Origin: Noviherbaspirillum soli
GTDB taxonomy: Bacteria; Pseudomonadota; Gammaproteobacteria; Burkholderiales; Burkholderiaceae_D
Assembly: GCF_015352955.1 (NCBI RefSeq)
Contig: NZ_JACYOX010000020.1
Location: 1 to 64,000, forward strand
Direction of reading: 5' to 3'
Length of the DNA: 64,000 nucleotides
Made by a program: the position numbers and the translations under genes. Under the pieces are notes generated by a model. The model was not told where the DNA came from and ran no database searches. It saw nothing but the letters and a program-made list of their open reading frames with translations. Below, piece after piece: positions 8,645 to 17,182 of the stretch; the first letter of the stretch is position 1, and each line of letters begins with the position of its first letter.

Positions 8645-9961
8645 ATGCAGGAATTCCTGCATGCGCCGCCAAGCCATGCCACCCGCGCCGTTCTGTATCT
8701 GCTCGCCCTGCTCTTTTTCTGCGCGCTGCTATGGGCCGCGCTGGGGAAACTGGACATCATTGCCAGCGCCGAGGGACGCCTGGTGCCGGCAAGCCTGGTC
8801 AAGATCGTCCAGCCCAGCGATGCCGGCATGGTCAGGCAAATCCTGGTGCGGGAAGGCGATACGGTGGGCGCGGGCCAGGTGCTCATGCGCATGGACGGCA
8901 GCCTGCTGCAGGCGGACTTGGCCAGCGTCGGCGGCGAACTGGACAGCAAGCGCTGGCAGTTGCGGCGCATCGATGCCGAACTGGCCGGCACCGCCCTGCT
9001 GGCGCGTCCGGAAGACATGCATGACCCCTTGTTCATCCAGGCCAGGGCGCAACTCGCCGCACGTAGGCAAAGCCAGCAGGACAGTCTGGAACAGGAGCAA
9101 CAGGCGCTTTCAAGGGCATTGCATGAACTCGCGGCGGCCATCGCGACGCATGACAAGTTCAGGCAGTCGGCAACGATGCTGAGGGAGCAGGCGGAAAGCT
9201 ATGCGCGGCTCGGCAGGGAAGGCTTTTTCCCTGCGCTGCAGGTGCAGGAGAAGACGCGGGAGGCAATCGAAAGGGAGCGCGAGCTGCAGGCGCAGGCCGA
9301 GGTGGTACAGAGCCTGCGGGCGGCGGAGGCATTGTCACGCAAGCGGCTTGCGCAAATCGCATCTTCCTATGAAAGCGCCTTGCGCAACGAGCGGGTGGAA
9401 ACGGCCAGCCAGTCCCACAGGCTGGAGCAGGAATTGAACAAGCTGCGCCAGCGGCAGGCATTGCTTGAGCTGAAGTCGCCGCAGGATGGCGTGGTGAAGG
9501 AAGTCTTCGTCCATACGCCGGGCAGCGTGGTCACGCCGGGCGCTATCCTGCTGACCCTGGTGCCCGGGCATGAAGCCCTGCTGGCCGAGGTGCAGATCAG
9601 GAATGACGATGTCGGCTTTGTGCAGGTGGGCAGAAAGGCCAAGGTGAAGCTGACCGCTTATCCTTTCCAGAAGTACGGCATGCTGGAAGGCGCCGTGATC
9701 CACCTTGGCGCCGATGCCCAGGATGCCGCGAACACCCCGACCATGCCAGCCAGTGCGGAAAGAAGCAGGAACCCGTCCTGGCAGGGCTACAAGGCGCTGG
9801 TCGCCCTGGATGCGCAGTATCTGGCCTCCGACAAGGAGAAGTTGGCACTCGTGCCGGGCATGCAGGTCATTGCCGAAATCCGGCTGGGTCAGCGCACTGT
9901 GCTCGAATACCTGCTTTCGCCGCTGCGCCGGGCCATGCATGACAGCGCCCGTGAACGTTAA
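8645..9961 (+). CDS. HlyD-family membrane fusion protein of a type I secretion system
   Basis: Periplasmic adaptor (about 438 aa) linking an inner-membrane ABC exporter to an outer-membrane channel. After a short cytoplasmic tail there is one membrane segment (about residues 14-33). Next come a lipoyl-like half-motif (IVQPSDAGMVRQILVREGDTV), a long coiled-coil hairpin (about 95-270), the second lipoyl half (LKSPQDGVVKEVFVHTPGSVV) and a beta-barrel region ending in GMQVIAEIRLGQRTVLEYLLSPL, the usual HlyD C-terminus. The frame is open far upstream. I chose ATG 8645, which has GGGAAGAG at 8628-8635; TTG 8597 is an alternative. The RTX stop overlaps an ATG at 8532 that opens a short reading frame closing near 8600, so the native N-terminus may be frameshifted. 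The partner ABC transporter is not in the window. Substrate is inferred to be the RTX protein upstream. Confidence 0.85.
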   Translation: MQEFLHAPPSHATRAVLYLLALLFFCALLWAALGKLDIIASAEGRLVPASLVKIVQPSDAGMVRQILVREGDTVGAGQVLMRMDGSLLQADLASVGGELDSKRWQLRRIDAELAGTALLARPEDMHDPLFIQARAQLAARRQSQQDSLEQEQQALSRALHELAAAIATHDKFRQSATMLREQAESYARLGREGFFPALQVQEKTREAIERERELQAQAEVVQSLRAAEALSRKRLAQIASSYESALRNERVETASQSHRLEQELNKLRQRQALLELKSPQDGVVKEVFVHTPGSVVTPGAILLTLVPGHEALLAEVQIRNDDVGFVQVGRKAKVKLTAYPFQKYGMLEGAVIHLGADAQDAANTPTMPASAERSRNPSWQGYKALVALDAQYLASDKEKLALVPGMQVIAEIRLGQRTVLEYLLSPLRRAMHDSARER

Positions 9962-9988
9962 GGCGCATGAAGCGCCGCCATCATCGGC

Positions 9989-10216
9989 TTAACGCCGCCG
10001 GCCGGTATTGACCTGGTTGCCGATAAAGCCGCCCACTGCCGCGCCGCCCACGGTGCCGATCGCGGAGCCGCCGGTCAGCACCGAGCCAGCCACGCCGCCG
10101 ACGCCGGCGCCGATCACGGTGTTCTTGTCGCGGTGGGACATGTTGGCGCAGCCGGTGGCGGCCAGCGTGGCGGCGAGCAGGACGGCGACGGAAAGCGGGC
10201 GGAAAGTGATGCGCAT
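9989..10216 (-). CDS. Small glycine-zipper lipoprotein
   Basis: Predicted 75-residue outer-membrane lipoprotein. The N-terminus is a lipoprotein signal with lipobox LAATGC. It is followed by SHRDKNTVIGAGVGGVAGSVL and repeated small-residue GxxxG motifs (glycine zipper, as in Pcp/SlyB and osmotically inducible lipoproteins). Such proteins are thought to sit in or span the envelope and affect its integrity; the exact role here is unknown. I start at 10216, where AAAGGTT on this strand precedes the ATG, rather than the upstream ATG at 10282, which would bury the signal peptide. It stands alone, convergent with the HlyD gene. Confidence 0.8.
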   Translation of the reverse strand: MRITFRPLSVAVLLAATLAATGCANMSHRDKNTVIGAGVGGVAGSVLTGGSAIGTVGGAAVGGFIGNQVNTGRRR

Positions 10217-10405
10217 GGAATAACCTTTGGGTTGGAGGGTTGCACGAACCGCCGATGCCCGACGGGGTGCGGCGGCAATCATTGTTGCCGAAGAATAATT
10301 GCAACAGCCGATTGTCGGCCAGAACAGTTGTAATTTGTTACACCCTGTCGGAGCTTGCCGACCTGCGCCCTTGCCGCCATCGACGCCAGTCGGAGCGGCC
10401 CAGGC

Positions 10406-12076
10406 CTACGCGCAGTCCTCTTCCCTGAACTCGCCCTCGCGCCGCTGCGAACGCCCTTCTTCCTGCCGCCGCAAATCCACCCGCCGGATCTTGCCCGAGA
10501 TGGTCTTGGGCAGTTCCGCGAACTCGATCAGGCGGATGCGCTTGTAGGCCGCCAGCTTTTCCCGGGCATAACGGAAGATGGACGCCGCGGTGGCCCGGTC
10601 GGGCGCATGGCCGGCGCGCAGCGTGATATAGGCCTTGGGCACGGACAGGCGCAGCGCATCCGGGCTGGGCACCACCGCCGCCTCCAGCACCGCTTCATGC
10701 TCGATCATCACGCTTTCCAGTTCGAACGGGCTGATGCGATAGTCCGACGCCTTGAACACATCGTCATTGCGGCCGACGTAGAAGTAGTAGCCGTCGGCGT
10801 CGCGCCGGGCGATGTCGCCGGTGTGGTAGAAGCCGCCCCGCATCACGTCGGCAGTCTTGGCCGCGTCGCCCTCGTAGCCCAGCATCAGTCCCTGCGGCCG
10901 CTGCGAGAGGTCGATGCAGATCTCGCCCTCATCGGCCGGCTGGTCGTCCGCATCGAGCAGCGCGATGCGGTAGCCCGGCAGCGGCCGTCCCATCGAGCCG
11001 GGCTTGATCGGCTGACCCGGCGGATTGCCGATCTGCGCCGTGGTCTCCGACTGGCCGAAGCCGTCGCGTATCTTCAGGCCCCAGGCGCGCTCCACCTGCT
11101 CGATCACTTCCGGATTGAGCGGCTCGCCGGCGCCGACCAGTTCGCGCAGCGGCACCTTGAAGGCGGCCAGGTCTTCCTGGATCAGCATGCGCCAGACGGT
11201 CGGCGGCGCGCACAGGGAGGTCACGCCGCAGCGGCAGATCACATCGAGCACCTCCTTCGCATTGAAGCGGGCGTAGTTGTAGACGAACACGGTGGCGCCC
11301 GCATTCCAGGGCGCGAAGAAGCAGCTCCAGGCATGCTTGGCCCAGCCGGGCGAGCTGATGTTCCAGTGCAGGCCGCCGCGCTCCAGGCCGATCCAGTACA
11401 TGGTCGACAGATGGCCGACCGGATAGCTCTGGTGGCTGTGCAGCACCAGCTTGGGCCGCGAGGTGGTGCCCGAGGTGAAGTAGAGCAGCAGCGGATCGCT
11501 GGCGAGAGTCTCGCCGTCGGGCGTGAAGGCGGCCGGCGCGCCGGCCGCATCGGCAAGGTCATGCCAGCCCGGCACCTTGCCGCCCACGGCAATGCGGGTA
11601 TGGCTGCCGGCCATGCCCTCGAACTTCGGCGCCTCGGACGACTGCGCCACCACATGCCGGATCGCGCCGCGCTGCAGCCGGTCGGCCAGGTCGTCGCCCG
11701 ACACCAGCATCGTGGTCGGCACCATCACCGCGCCCAGCTTGATGCAGGCCAGCATCAGCTCCCACAGTTCCACCCGGTTGGGCAGCATCAGCAGCACCCG
11801 GTCGCCGCGCGCCACGCCCAGGCCGCGCAGGTAATTGGCCATGCGGCTCGAGCGCGCGGCCATCTCGGCAAAGGAGATCTTCTGCTGCGCGCCATCTTCC
11901 TCCACCACCCACAGCGCCGGCGCATGGTTGTCCTGTGCCTGGCGGTCGAAGAAGTCCAGCGCCCAGTTGAAGCGGTCGAGCGCCGGGGCGCGGAAGTCGC
12001 GCCAGGCGGTGTCGTAGTCGGTGCGATGGCGCTGCAGGAAGTCGCGCGCGGCGAGGAATGCGTCTGAAGAATGCAT
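10406..12076 (-). CDS. Acyl-CoA synthetase (AMP-forming), medium-chain/acetyl-CoA synthetase-like
   Basis: Activates a carboxylic acid to its CoA thioester through an acyl-adenylate, at the cost of ATP to AMP. The 556-residue protein has the full ANL-superfamily motif set: phosphate-binding loop TSGTTSRPK (201-209), adenine-binding GFGQSETT (339-346), YHTGD (417-421), hinge and A8 region ASDYRISPFELES (443-455), and C-terminal catalytic lysine in KTISGK (K529). Overall similarity in motif wording is to the medium-chain/benzoate-type acyl-CoA synthetases. The substrate cannot be read from sequence. AAGGTGAA precedes the start at 12076. It is transcribed divergently from the ferredoxin gene. 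The C-terminal tail is unusually Arg/Glu-rich. Confidence 0.9.
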   Translation of the reverse strand: MHSSDAFLAARDFLQRHRTDYDTAWRDFRAPALDRFNWALDFFDRQAQDNHAPALWVVEEDGAQQKISFAEMAARSSRMANYLRGLGVARGDRVLLMLPNRVELWELMLACIKLGAVMVPTTMLVSGDDLADRLQRGAIRHVVAQSSEAPKFEGMAGSHTRIAVGGKVPGWHDLADAAGAPAAFTPDGETLASDPLLLYFTSGTTSRPKLVLHSHQSYPVGHLSTMYWIGLERGGLHWNISSPGWAKHAWSCFFAPWNAGATVFVYNYARFNAKEVLDVICRCGVTSLCAPPTVWRMLIQEDLAAFKVPLRELVGAGEPLNPEVIEQVERAWGLKIRDGFGQSETTAQIGNPPGQPIKPGSMGRPLPGYRIALLDADDQPADEGEICIDLSQRPQGLMLGYEGDAAKTADVMRGGFYHTGDIARRDADGYYFYVGRNDDVFKASDYRISPFELESVMIEHEAVLEAAVVPSPDALRLSVPKAYITLRAGHAPDRATAASIFRYAREKLAAYKRIRLIEFAELPKTISGKIRRVDLRRQEEGRSQRREGEFREEDCA

Positions 12077-12281
12077 GGATTCACCTTGTCTCGGAGATGA
12101 AGGAATGGAGGGCGCGGCCTGCCAGGTCTTGTCGCCTGCTCATGCCGCGCACAGAGCACCGATTCTGCCATGACATGGCCGCACCGCATTGCGCAGGCTG
12201 GCATCGCCGCCCTGCCTGCACGCCCCTGCCCCGCGGTGTATCATCCCCCTTCCGCAGAGCAGCCCACCGAATCGAATCCCC

Positions 12282-12608
12282 ATGAGCGACCAAGCCGAAA
12301 AACCCTATTACGAAAAGCATGTCTTCTTCTGCATGAATGCCCGCGAGGACGGCCGCCCCTGCTGCGCCGACCGCGGCGCGCAGTCGGCGCAGGAGCATGC
12401 CAAGCGCCGCATCAAGAAGCTGGACATGAATGGCCAGGGCAAGATCCGCATCAACAAGGCCGGCTGCCTGGACCGCTGCGAGGAAGGCCCGGTGCTGGTG
12501 GTCTATCCGCAGGGCACCTGGTACACCTTCGTCGACAACAGCGACATCGATGAAATCATCGATTCCGACCTGATCGGCGGCAAGGTGGTCGAACGCCTGA
12601 AGATCTGA
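12282..12608 (+). CDS. Thioredoxin-like [2Fe-2S] ferredoxin
   Basis: A 108-residue electron-transfer or regulatory protein of the shethna/NuoE-like (2Fe-2S) ferredoxin family. Cluster ligands are likely Cys17 (HVFFCMN) with Cys27 or Cys28 (GRPCC), plus Cys62 and Cys66 (AGCLDRCEEGP). These occupy the positions expected for this family. The ORF is open further upstream, but the protein family begins close to MSDQAEKPYYEKHVFFC, so I start at 12282. It lies 7 bases before the alpha/beta hydrolase gene, with which it is probably co-transcribed. Physiological partner unknown. Confidence 0.85.
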   Translation: MSDQAEKPYYEKHVFFCMNAREDGRPCCADRGAQSAQEHAKRRIKKLDMNGQGKIRINKAGCLDRCEEGPVLVVYPQGTWYTFVDNSDIDEIIDSDLIGGKVVERLKI

Positions 12609-12615
12609 GCCTGCG

Positions 12616-13251
12616 ATGAATGCCCATACCCAGCCCTTCACCATCGCCGGCAGCGTCGGCCCGATCGAATGCGCGCTCGACCTGCCCGACAGCGCGCAGT
12701 TCCCGTCGCCGCGCGGCATTGCGCTGGTGGCGCATCCGCATCCGCTGTATGGCGGCACCATGGACAACAAGGTGGCGCAGACCCTGGCCCGCGCCTTCGT
12801 CGCATTGGGCTATGCGACCGCCCGCATGAACTTCCGCGGCGTCGGCGCGTCCGCCGGCGTGCATGACGCCGGCGCCGGCGAGACCGACGACATGGCGCTG
12901 CTGCTGGCGCACATGCGCGGGCTGTATCCCGGCCTGCCGGCGGCGCTGTCGGGCTTTTCCTTCGGCACCTTCGTCCAGGCGCAGCTGCAGAAACGCCTGC
13001 AGGAACAGGGCGAGCCGGCCGAGCGCCTGGTGCTGGTGGGTGCGGCCGCCGGCAAGTGGGCCATGCCCGACGTCCCGGCCGACACCATCCTGATCCACGG
13101 CGAGCAGGACGACACCATCCCGCTGTCGGCGGTGCTGGACTGGGCCCGTCCGCAGGACATACCGGTGATCGTGATTCCCGGCGCCGACCACTTCTTCCAT
13201 CGCAGGCTCCAGCACATCAAGAACCTGGTGACGGCGATGTGGCACAGATAG
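12616..13251 (+). CDS. Alpha/beta hydrolase (COG2945-like)
   Basis: Cytoplasmic serine hydrolase of 211 residues, of the small dienelactone-hydrolase-like type. The oxyanion region VAHPHPLYGGTMDNK (38-52) is characteristic of the group. The nucleophile is Ser115 in GFSFGTF. The acid is probably the Asp in HGEQDDTIPLS, and the histidine that in PGADHFFHRR. Natural substrate unknown. It follows the ferredoxin gene by 7 bases and precedes the dacC promoter. In many Burkholderiales this hydrolase is found next to the ferredoxin and the D-Ala-D-Ala carboxypeptidase, which supports the start and assignment but not a specific function. Confidence 0.85.
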   Translation: MNAHTQPFTIAGSVGPIECALDLPDSAQFPSPRGIALVAHPHPLYGGTMDNKVAQTLARAFVALGYATARMNFRGVGASAGVHDAGAGETDDMALLLAHMRGLYPGLPAALSGFSFGTFVQAQLQKRLQEQGEPAERLVLVGAAAGKWAMPDVPADTILIHGEQDDTIPLSAVLDWARPQDIPVIVIPGADHFFHRRLQHIKNLVTAMWHR

Positions 13252-13336
13252 GCGCCATGCCCTGATGACCGCGCCGCGACGCGGCCATACAGGTTTTTTG
13301 CATGGCCCGGGCGGATTTCGCGGACGCAATCCGCCT

Positions 13337-13342
13337 TATAAT
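13337..13342 (+). promoter_or_regulatory. Putative -10 element of the dacC promoter
   Basis: A perfect TATAAT lies 64 bases before the dacC ATG, preceded by T. No convincing -35 hexamer sits 16-18 bases upstream, so the promoter is tentative. The position fits a short leader. Confidence 0.4.
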
Positions 13343-13405
13343 GCGAACCTTCGTTTTCAACCGCTCGCGCCGCCAGTCCGGCGCGTTGTCATCCTGTCCA
13401 ACTCC

Positions 13406-14554
13406 ATGAAAAAGATCCTTGCGGCGCTTGCCGCTTCCGTCCTGACCCTTTCCGCCGCGGTCGCCCAGACCATGCCCGCGCCCACCGTGGCCGCCCGTTC
13501 CTACCTGCTGCTCGACGCCACCAGCGGCCAGGTGCTGGCCGCGCAGGAGCCCGACCTGCGCATCGAGCCGGCTTCGCTGACCAAGATCATGACCGCCTAC
13601 CTGGTGTTCAAGGCGATCGAGGACAAGAAGCTCACGCTGGACCAGATGGTCAATGTGTCGGTCAAGGCCTGGAAGGTGTCGGGCGACAGTTCCAAGATGT
13701 TCATCGAGCCGGCCACGCCGGTGTCGGTCAAGGACCTGCTGTACGGCCTGATCGTCCAGTCCGGCAATGACGCCGCGGTGGCGCTGGCCGAAGCGGTGTC
13801 GGGCACCGAGGATGCCTTCGCGGTGCTGATGAACCGTGAAGCCGAGCGCATGGGCATGAAGTCCACCCGCTTCGCCAATGCGGCCGGCATGCCCAGCCCG
13901 GACAACTACTCCACCGCGGGCGACCTGGCAATAATGGCCTCGCGCCTGATCCGGGACTATCCGGAGATGTACAAGATCTATTCGACCAAGAGCTACACCT
14001 ACAACAAGATCACCCAGCCCAACCGCAACCGCCTGCTGTGGCTGGATCCGACCGTGGACGGCATGAAGACCGGCCACACCCAGGCCGCCGGTTACTGCCT
14101 GATCGCGTCCTCGCACCGTCCCAACGGCACCAGCGGCGAGCGCCGCCTGGTGTCGGTGGTGCTGGGCACCAAGTCCGACTCGGTGCGGGCGCAGGAAAGC
14201 CAGAAGCTGCTGAACTGGGGCTTCCTGAATTTCGACACGGTCAAGCTGTACGCCAAGGGCCAGGCCGTGGCCACGCCGGAAGTCTGGAAAGGCGCGCAGA
14301 AGGAAGTCAAGCTGGGCTTCGACCGCGACATGTACGTGACCGTGCCCAAGGGCACCGCCGAGAAGATGAAGCCGGTGGTGGAACGCAAGGACCCGCTGGT
14401 GGCGCCGATTGCGCAGAACAGCCGGGTCGGCACGCTGAAGATGGTCGCCGACGGCAAGACCATCACCGAGGCGCCGCTGCTGGCGCTGGAACAGGTGAAT
14501 GAAGCCAGCATCTTCGGCCGCGCCTGGGATTCGGTACGGCTGATGATGAAGTGA
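13406..14554 (+). CDS. dacC: D-alanyl-D-alanine carboxypeptidase (PBP5/6 family)
   Basis: Removes the terminal D-Ala from peptidoglycan pentapeptides in the periplasm, which limits cross-linking. The 382-residue protein has a cleavable signal peptide (MKKILAALAASVLTLSAAVA). All three active-site motifs are present: SLTK (Ser57-Lys60), SGN (119-121) and KTG (221-223). The C-terminal PBP5-type domain and a terminal amphipathic stretch (IFGRAWDSVRLMMK) probably dock it to the inner membrane. The ORF is open upstream, but the signal peptide fixes the start at 13406. The assignment to dacC rather than dacA is by family resemblance only. It begins the conserved dacC-dat-ybeD-lipB-lipA neighbourhood. 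Confidence 0.92.
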   Translation: MKKILAALAASVLTLSAAVAQTMPAPTVAARSYLLLDATSGQVLAAQEPDLRIEPASLTKIMTAYLVFKAIEDKKLTLDQMVNVSVKAWKVSGDSSKMFIEPATPVSVKDLLYGLIVQSGNDAAVALAEAVSGTEDAFAVLMNREAERMGMKSTRFANAAGMPSPDNYSTAGDLAIMASRLIRDYPEMYKIYSTKSYTYNKITQPNRNRLLWLDPTVDGMKTGHTQAAGYCLIASSHRPNGTSGERRLVSVVLGTKSDSVRAQESQKLLNWGFLNFDTVKLYAKGQAVATPEVWKGAQKEVKLGFDRDMYVTVPKGTAEKMKPVVERKDPLVAPIAQNSRVGTLKMVADGKTITEAPLLALEQVNEASIFGRAWDSVRLMMK

Positions 14555-14952
14555 TGTAGTGACGGCCGGGGCTGCTTGCCCGGGTCTCTTCAAGCCATGA
14601 AAAAACCCTGGCGGCAGTCGATGTCGTCAGCGCTTCGTAGGCTGCAATACCCGAAGGGCATTGCACCGCGGTCGCATACCGCAAAAATCATCTCAAGGAC
14701 CTTCGCTGGTCCACGCATGGTGGAATGCCCCTTTGGGGTATTCCACCCTACGGCATCAGGGGCATGCCAAAGGAAAAAATGCAAGGGCGCCGCACCTGAG
14801 CCTGCAGCATGAAGCTAGTCTGGCCAGATTCGCTCTAAGCTGCGCCCTGCGCCCGCGGACAGTAGCGCGGCAGACTGCATACCGATACCAAGCCATTACG
14901 CGCGATACAGCGGCGTGCTTTCCGTCAGGCTGCACTGGAATTGGAATCGGAC
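14555..14952. other. 398-bp convergent intergenic region
   Basis: Lies between the ends of dacC and the beta-barrel gene. A weak GC-rich hairpin follows the dacC stop (CCGGG...CCCGG near 14569-14587) without a clear T run. The REP-like element at 14637-14752 fills the middle. The remaining 200 bases show no gene or RNA that I can support. Confidence 0.6.
14637..14752. repeat. REP/BIME-like inverted-hairpin element, copy 1
   Basis: A 116-bp element starting GTAG and ending CTACG. It holds two facing palindromes. The left arm has GCAATACCC GAA GGGCATTGC. The right arm has TGGAATGCCCC ttt GGGGTATTCCA. Arms of copies 2 (44841) and 3 (50123) match closely, while the roughly 50-bp centres differ. 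This is the form of repetitive extragenic palindromic elements moved by RAYT transposases; no RAYT gene is in the window. Confidence 0.8.
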
Positions 14953-15732
14953 TCAGAACCGGTAAAGCACAGCCAGCCGCATGCTGGTCACGGCATGTTC
15001 CGGCTGCGCGACCGTCCCGGCACGGCGGCCATTCCTGCTCAGCGCCGCATCCGCACTGCGTCCCACCTTCCACCAGTCCAGGCCGGCATGCAGCTCCAGC
15101 GTCGGCCATGCGGCCGGCTGCCAGCCGAGGCCCAGCCGCATGCCATGTGCAGGGCGGGTGTCGAACGAAACATCGTCGAACTGCCCTGAAAACCCGACCC
15201 GGAGCTTTTCCGGCGCTGCGAACAGCAATGCGGCGCCAGCCATCACCTCGCCATGCGCGGTCGGAATCCTTGTGTCCAGCCCGAGCAGCGCGCGGCGCGA
15301 CAGCGTGCGCTCCTGCAGTCCCGACACCCGGCCCACGCCCCGGATATCACGCCGCCAGCGCTCCAGTTCAACGGCGAGCGAGGCGCTCAGCATGGCATTG
15401 ATTGCATAGGCAATGCCGACGCCCGATTGCGTCAATGCGGTGTCGGTGCGGCTGTCCACCGGCACGCCGGACTGGGTCTGCCCCCGATAGCCGATGTCAT
15501 GCTGGTAATGCGACGCCTGCGCCGACAGCGTCCAGTCGCCGGTCCGGTAAGCCAGGCGGCCTTCCACACCGGGCAGCCAGCCCTGCTCCCGCACGATGCG
15601 GCGCCCGGCGGCATCGTATTCGTTGAGGGTGAATTGCCTGGCCGCGATGCCCAGCGCGGGCGTCCACTGGGCATGGGCCGGTGAGATCAGAACGCCGGCG
15701 GCCAGCATTGCCGGAATGGTTTTGAAAAGCAT
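14953..15732 (-). CDS. Predicted outer-membrane beta-barrel protein, unknown function
   Basis: A 259-residue protein with a signal peptide (cleavage probably after SPAHA, about residue 21). The body has alternating hydrophobic and polar residues typical of transmembrane beta strands, and ends in Phe (AVLYRF), the usual signal for BAM-dependent insertion. I do not recognise a specific family. It lies 63 bases downstream of a lipoprotein gene on the same strand and is probably co-transcribed. The pair sits inside the otherwise conserved dacC-dat-lipBA neighbourhood on the opposite strand, suggesting insertion. Confidence 0.75.
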   Translation of the reverse strand: MLFKTIPAMLAAGVLISPAHAQWTPALGIAARQFTLNEYDAAGRRIVREQGWLPGVEGRLAYRTGDWTLSAQASHYQHDIGYRGQTQSGVPVDSRTDTALTQSGVGIAYAINAMLSASLAVELERWRRDIRGVGRVSGLQERTLSRRALLGLDTRIPTAHGEVMAGAALLFAAPEKLRVGFSGQFDDVSFDTRPAHGMRLGLGWQPAAWPTLELHAGLDWWKVGRSADAALSRNGRRAGTVAQPEHAVTSMRLAVLYRF

Positions 15733-15795
15733 GTTGGTTGCCGAAAAAAGAACGGCAGGCCGCCGGCCTGCCGGATGGATTTTGGGTTCCGGGCC

Positions 15796-16842
15796 TCAGA
15801 ATGATTTCTCGAATTCAGGCCAGGAAACAGTCCGGCTCTCGGTGATCACGCCGTCGCCCCTGGCGCTCAGGTCAAGCCGTACGCTGGCCGCATCGACTGC
15901 CGTGATGGTCACGCTCGACGATGCGCCCGTCACCAGCATCGAACCGGATACCGGGTTGATGTCGGCCCCATAAACAAAGGGTGTGACGGTTTTCACCCCG
16001 ACATGCAAATCCCTGACCGAGGGCGAACTGGCGCTCAGCGTGTAGTTCCCGCTGGTAGTGTGCTTGGCGATCGTGGTGGTGGCGGCGGATTCGAATCCAA
16101 ACAGGGTGCGGTCCGTCACGAGCGCACCATCCCTTTTCAGCATCGTCCTGAGGGCGTCGCCTGACATCACGACTGTAATATCGCCTGCGCTGGACTGGCC
16201 ATACTTCACTGTCACGTCGCCGTCGATCAGCGCAGTCTCGGTTTCGCTCGCAACTGACAGGCTGCTGAATTGAAACTGCATCACGCTCTGCGATGCGCCA
16301 TTCGGGACAGGGACCACACTGCCTTCCTTCAAGGCCAGCATCAAACCGCCATTGACCTTCAGACCGGATACGCCGCAGTTGCTCGCCTCCAGACTAATGA
16401 CGTCGCCCGGCTTCATGTCGTCCAGGGAATCGCCGGAGCTGCTCACTTTCGCCGTGCCGCCCCCCGGGCAGGAGGCCGACTCGACAACCGCTGTCACGGT
16501 GGAAGCCTGCTTGCCAACAAGCTGACGCAGCACATCCGTAGCCAGTTCGGTCAACCCGGGGACTTTCGTGTTCACACTGACACCCGAGAGGAACATGTCA
16601 TTGAGTCGCGTAATGCCTCCCAGGCTGTCCGGCGCCAGGTAGGCATGCGCCGCCGTATTGACGTAATTGCTCTGGTCAATCACGCTCTGAACCGCCGGCA
16701 GGTTTTTCGGCGTGCTTGCGCTGTCGCCGGCGCTGGAACTGGGGCTGGGGCTGGAGCCGGAACCACTGCCACCGCAAGCGGCAACAGAAAATGCCAGGAA
16801 AAGCAGTGCGCCGTACAGCATGGAACGATGATTATTTTTCAT
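15796..16842 (-). CDS. Hypothetical lipoprotein with Ser/Gly-rich linker
   Basis: A 348-residue predicted lipoprotein. The signal peptide ends in lipobox FSVAAC (Cys23), followed by a low-complexity Gly/Ser/Pro tether (about 24-45) and a soluble domain rich in Val, Ser and Thr that looks all-beta. Two later cysteines (ESASCPGGG and EASNCGVSG) are spaced to allow a disulfide. No known domain recognised. It is the first gene of a probable two-gene unit with the beta-barrel protein downstream, so the two may act together at the outer membrane; that is inference from position only. Confidence 0.75.
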   Translation of the reverse strand: MKNNHRSMLYGALLFLAFSVAACGGSGSGSSPSPSSSAGDSASTPKNLPAVQSVIDQSNYVNTAAHAYLAPDSLGGITRLNDMFLSGVSVNTKVPGLTELATDVLRQLVGKQASTVTAVVESASCPGGGTAKVSSSGDSLDDMKPGDVISLEASNCGVSGLKVNGGLMLALKEGSVVPVPNGASQSVMQFQFSSLSVASETETALIDGDVTVKYGQSSAGDITVVMSGDALRTMLKRDGALVTDRTLFGFESAATTTIAKHTTSGNYTLSASSPSVRDLHVGVKTVTPFVYGADINPVSGSMLVTGASSSVTITAVDAASVRLDLSARGDGVITESRTVSWPEFEKSF

Positions 16843-17182
16843 GTCAGGGTCCGAAATGAGGAAGTAAGGGAAAGTGATCAGGCCTGTGCCATCAAAGACC
16901 TGTGGAGCGTGAACCTGGCCACCCTTCAGCCAGGCGGGGTAAGTTCGATGGAGTCCGGGTTTTGCGCCAGAATTATTAAGCGCGACAAACTCCTCTTGTA
17001 ACGATGTTGCTGCGCTGCTTGCACCGGGGCGCTACTGCCCGTGCTGCACGGCCCATCCCTCCCGCTCCGCTATAATTCGCTCCCTTGCGCCTTGCCGACC
17101 GGCCCGGGGTCATGCCGAATCCGCATCACCCGCCCTGACCGCGCATGCAAGAATCCGTATTCCCACATCCCCTGGAAAAAAC
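16843..17182. other. 340-bp divergent intergenic region
   Basis: Sits between the lipoprotein gene (leftward) and the aminotransferase gene (rightward), so it should hold both promoters. Only one -10-like hexamer is clear (17071-17076, rightward). Nothing recognisable as an RNA gene or operator was seen. Confidence 0.5.
17071..17076 (+). promoter_or_regulatory. Putative -10 element upstream of dat
   Basis: Perfect TATAAT, 107 bases before the aminotransferase start. No good -35 hexamer at 16-18 bases. Tentative. Confidence 0.35.

Noticed and set aside
9962-9988. Terminator after the HlyD gene (GGCGC/GCGCC)
   Set aside because: Only a 5-bp stem and no T run.
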